Shown: one piece after another, positions 6,884 through 7,946 of the stretch | Layout: each line of letters begins with the position of its first letter | Position numbering within the stretch: position 1 is the first letter of the stretch | Origin: Clostridiaceae bacterium | Lineage (GTDB): Bacteria; Bacillota; Clostridia; Lutisporales; Lutisporaceae | Assembly: GCA_028697435.1 (NCBI GenBank) | Contig: JAQVFD010000084.1 | Coordinates: forward strand, 1-7,946 | Length of the DNA: 7,946 nucleotides | Reading direction: 5' to 3' | Position numbers and translations under genes: made by a program | The notes under the pieces: generated by a model | Database searches by the model: none | Seen by the model: the letters and a program-made list of their open reading frames with translations, nothing else | Told to the model about the DNA's origin: nothing

Positions 6884-7342
6884 CTATTTTACAGGCAGCA
6901 TTACCTTTGTTAAAAGCTCGCTTTCAGGTACCTCTGCAGGTGAATTGTAATATACCTCATAGGATATTCCGGTAGCTTCAAATCCCTTTTCAACTATCCA
7001 TTTATTCATTGCTTCATATACCGGTACCATTTCCGAATAAGGTCCTTTGTAAGTACATTCTGCATATTTTCCTCCCGGAATCGATCCTGCCTTAATTTCT
7101 CCCTTTCCTGCAATCTGTTTTGAAACGGGAAAGCCCATCTCCACATCAAGATGCTCCATATCCAGATTATAATATGCCGTATATGGCGCTTCCGCCGGTT
7201 GTTCCCCCAGTTCATTCATGTACTGCATAATGCTGCCGTATGCCTTCCCGATTTCCTGAGGAAGATTTCCTACATCTGTTATTTTTCTGACAGATAATAC
7301 AGGCCGAGCCCCTTGCTCTTTCAATTCGATGCTATAATTCAT
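6884..7342 (-). CDS. GyrI-like / AraC effector-binding-domain protein
   Basis: This encodes 152 residues forming a stand-alone GyrI-like (AraC-type effector-binding, SOUL-like beta-alpha) domain. Evidence is 'SIELKEQGARPVLSVRKIT' at the N-terminus, 'AYGSIMQYM' in the first helix, 'EAPYTAYYN' and 'MEHLDVEMGFPV' in the middle strands, 'IKAGSIPGGKYAECTYKGPYSEM' region, and 'YEVYYNSPAEVPESELLTKVMLPV', the usual acidic-to-'YxP' ending of such proteins. These domains bind small, often hydrophobic or cationic ligands; as separate proteins they may sense or sequester them. The start at 7342 follows AAGGAGG (7357-7351) at 8 bases; a longer in-frame opening to 7450 overlaps the regulator gene and a promoter and is rejected. 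It lies 58 bases downstream of the WYL regulator. Confidence 0.85.
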   Translation of the reverse strand: MNYSIELKEQGARPVLSVRKITDVGNLPQEIGKAYGSIMQYMNELGEQPAEAPYTAYYNLDMEHLDVEMGFPVSKQIAGKGEIKAGSIPGGKYAECTYKGPYSEMVPVYEAMNKWIVEKGFEATGISYEVYYNSPAEVPESELLTKVMLPVK

Positions 7343-7369
7343 TTCTATTTCCTCCTTGACTTTTTCTTG

Positions 7370-7404
7370 ATTATAACACTGCATATATGACACCTGTATG
7401 TCAT
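7370..7404 (-). promoter_or_regulatory. extended -10 promoter with inverted-repeat operator ahead of the GyrI-like gene
   Basis: On the minus strand, TGTTATAAT (7378-7370) is a perfect extended -10. The -35 position 17 bases upstream (7393-7398, TACAGG) is poor. It is exactly the spacer of an inverted repeat ATGACA-6-TGTCAT (7404-7387). The repeat overlaps the stop codon of the regulator gene. The predicted start near 7363 leaves a short leader containing the AAGGAGG. Binding of a dimeric regulator here, perhaps the adjacent WYL protein, is an inference. Confidence 0.5.
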
Positions 7405-7946
7405 GTTTCCAAAGAATATTTTTCATATATCCCCTTGGATATTTCTGCAATTATATTCCGGATATGAGGAGGATCTATAACCTCTACTCCCGTGCCAAAG
7501 CTCAGTATAAATCCATATAACCAATTATTTTCAGGCAGCATGGTTATTGCCAGCAGTCTTCCGTCTTCCAGCTTTTCTATGCTGTCCCCGAACCAATCCG
7601 TCACTAAACTTTCCAGCTCTTTTTCAAATACCAGTCGTAGTGAGATCATATTTTCAGGGGTATTCCAGGGGTCTTCCCAATCAAACTTTTCCAAAGATAC
7701 CTTTTTGGGTTGAAAGACCACTGCTGTCTCCTTAAGTTCTCTCATCCTGGAAAGCTTGAAAAGCCTGAATTCCTGCCTAATATGACACCAGGCATACAGG
7801 TACCATTTTTGGCCTTTCAGCACCAGGGAATAGGGCTCAACTCTGCGATTTGTTCTATTTCCTGACGAATCAATATATATAAACTCTATTTCATTGTTAT
7901 TCTCTATAGACCGCCTTATGCATGCAACACTATGCTTAAACAGCTC
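7401..7946 (-). CDS. WYL-domain transcriptional regulator (YafY-like), C-terminal part (5' end outside window)
   Basis: The minus strand is open from the window edge to the TGA at 7403-7401, giving the last 181 residues. The WYL core is clear: 'ENNNEIEFIYIDSSGNRTNR' region, then 'RRVEPYSLVLKGQKWYLYAWC' region carrying the W-Y-L triad, and 'REFRLFKLSRM'-like 'QEFRLFKLSRMREL', followed by a WCX-type C-terminal extension ('LRLVFEKELESLVTDWFG', 'AITMLPENNWLYGFILSFGTGVEVIDPP' in part). Proteins of this type have an N-terminal helix-turn-helix, here beyond the window, and a WYL domain that binds a ligand or nucleic acid. A GTG at 7823 is inside the WYL domain and is not the start. It probably regulates the two genes downstream of it. 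Confidence 0.88.
   Translation of the reverse strand, partial: ELFKHSVACIRRSIENNNEIEFIYIDSSGNRTNRRVEPYSLVLKGQKWYLYAWCHIRQEFRLFKLSRMRELKETAVVFQPKKVSLEKFDWEDPWNTPENMISLRLVFEKELESLVTDWFGDSIEKLEDGRLLAITMLPENNWLYGFILSFGTGVEVIDPPHIRNIIAEISKGIYEKYSLET

Noticed and set aside
7343..7450. Longer version of the GyrI-like protein starting at 7450
   Set aside because: It would overlap the regulator gene and cover a promoter and the true AAGGAGG. The domain match starts only at the ATG at 7342.

Overview
The window looks like chromosomal DNA of an anaerobic, low-to-mid GC Firmicute, most probably of class Clostridia. This rests on strong AGGAGG ribosome binding sites, the split glycine decarboxylase (gcvPA + gcvPB), a tandem glycine riboswitch and a selenocysteine-type glutaredoxin gene. 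I cannot name the genus from sequence alone.

Left part (1-955). The window opens in the 3' end of a gamma-glutamyltransferase-family gene on the + strand. Two minus-strand genes converge on it. The distal one encodes a small four-helix membrane protein of the CmpB / 'putative ABC transporter permease' type. The proximal one encodes an 87-residue glutaredoxin-like protein whose active site reads H-[TGA]-P-D-C. The TGA sits exactly where the first Cys of CPDC belongs. A bacterial SECIS-like hairpin follows it, and a perfect Shine-Dalgarno sequence precedes the upstream ATG. I read this as a selenoprotein (UPDC); a standard gene caller would truncate it or split it at the TGA.

Centre (956-6284). 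A divergent intergenic region holds a good sigma-A-type promoter (TTGTAA-17-TATAAT), a tandem-aptamer glycine riboswitch and an intrinsic terminator that abuts the P1 stem of aptamer II. These control a tight operon: gcvT, gcvH, gcvPA, gcvPB and a fifth gene. The first four encode the T, H and both P subunits of the glycine cleavage system; the L protein (lipoamide dehydrogenase) is not in the window. The fifth gene encodes a 163-residue protein that looks like a shrunken, catalytically dead relative of VirB11/CpaF/PilT-type secretion ATPases, with the Walker A Lys-Thr replaced by Ile-Leu. Why it is coupled to glycine cleavage is not evident.

Right part (6285-7946). A palindromic repeat built from 7-base units (AGAYRCC-like) separates the gcv operon from a minus-strand cluster. 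That cluster is a WYL-domain transcriptional regulator (cut by the window edge), then a GyrI-like effector-binding protein, then a DUF3788-family protein. An extended -10 promoter lies in front of the GyrI-like gene, with an 18-bp inverted repeat over its -35 position, so it may have its own regulated promoter.
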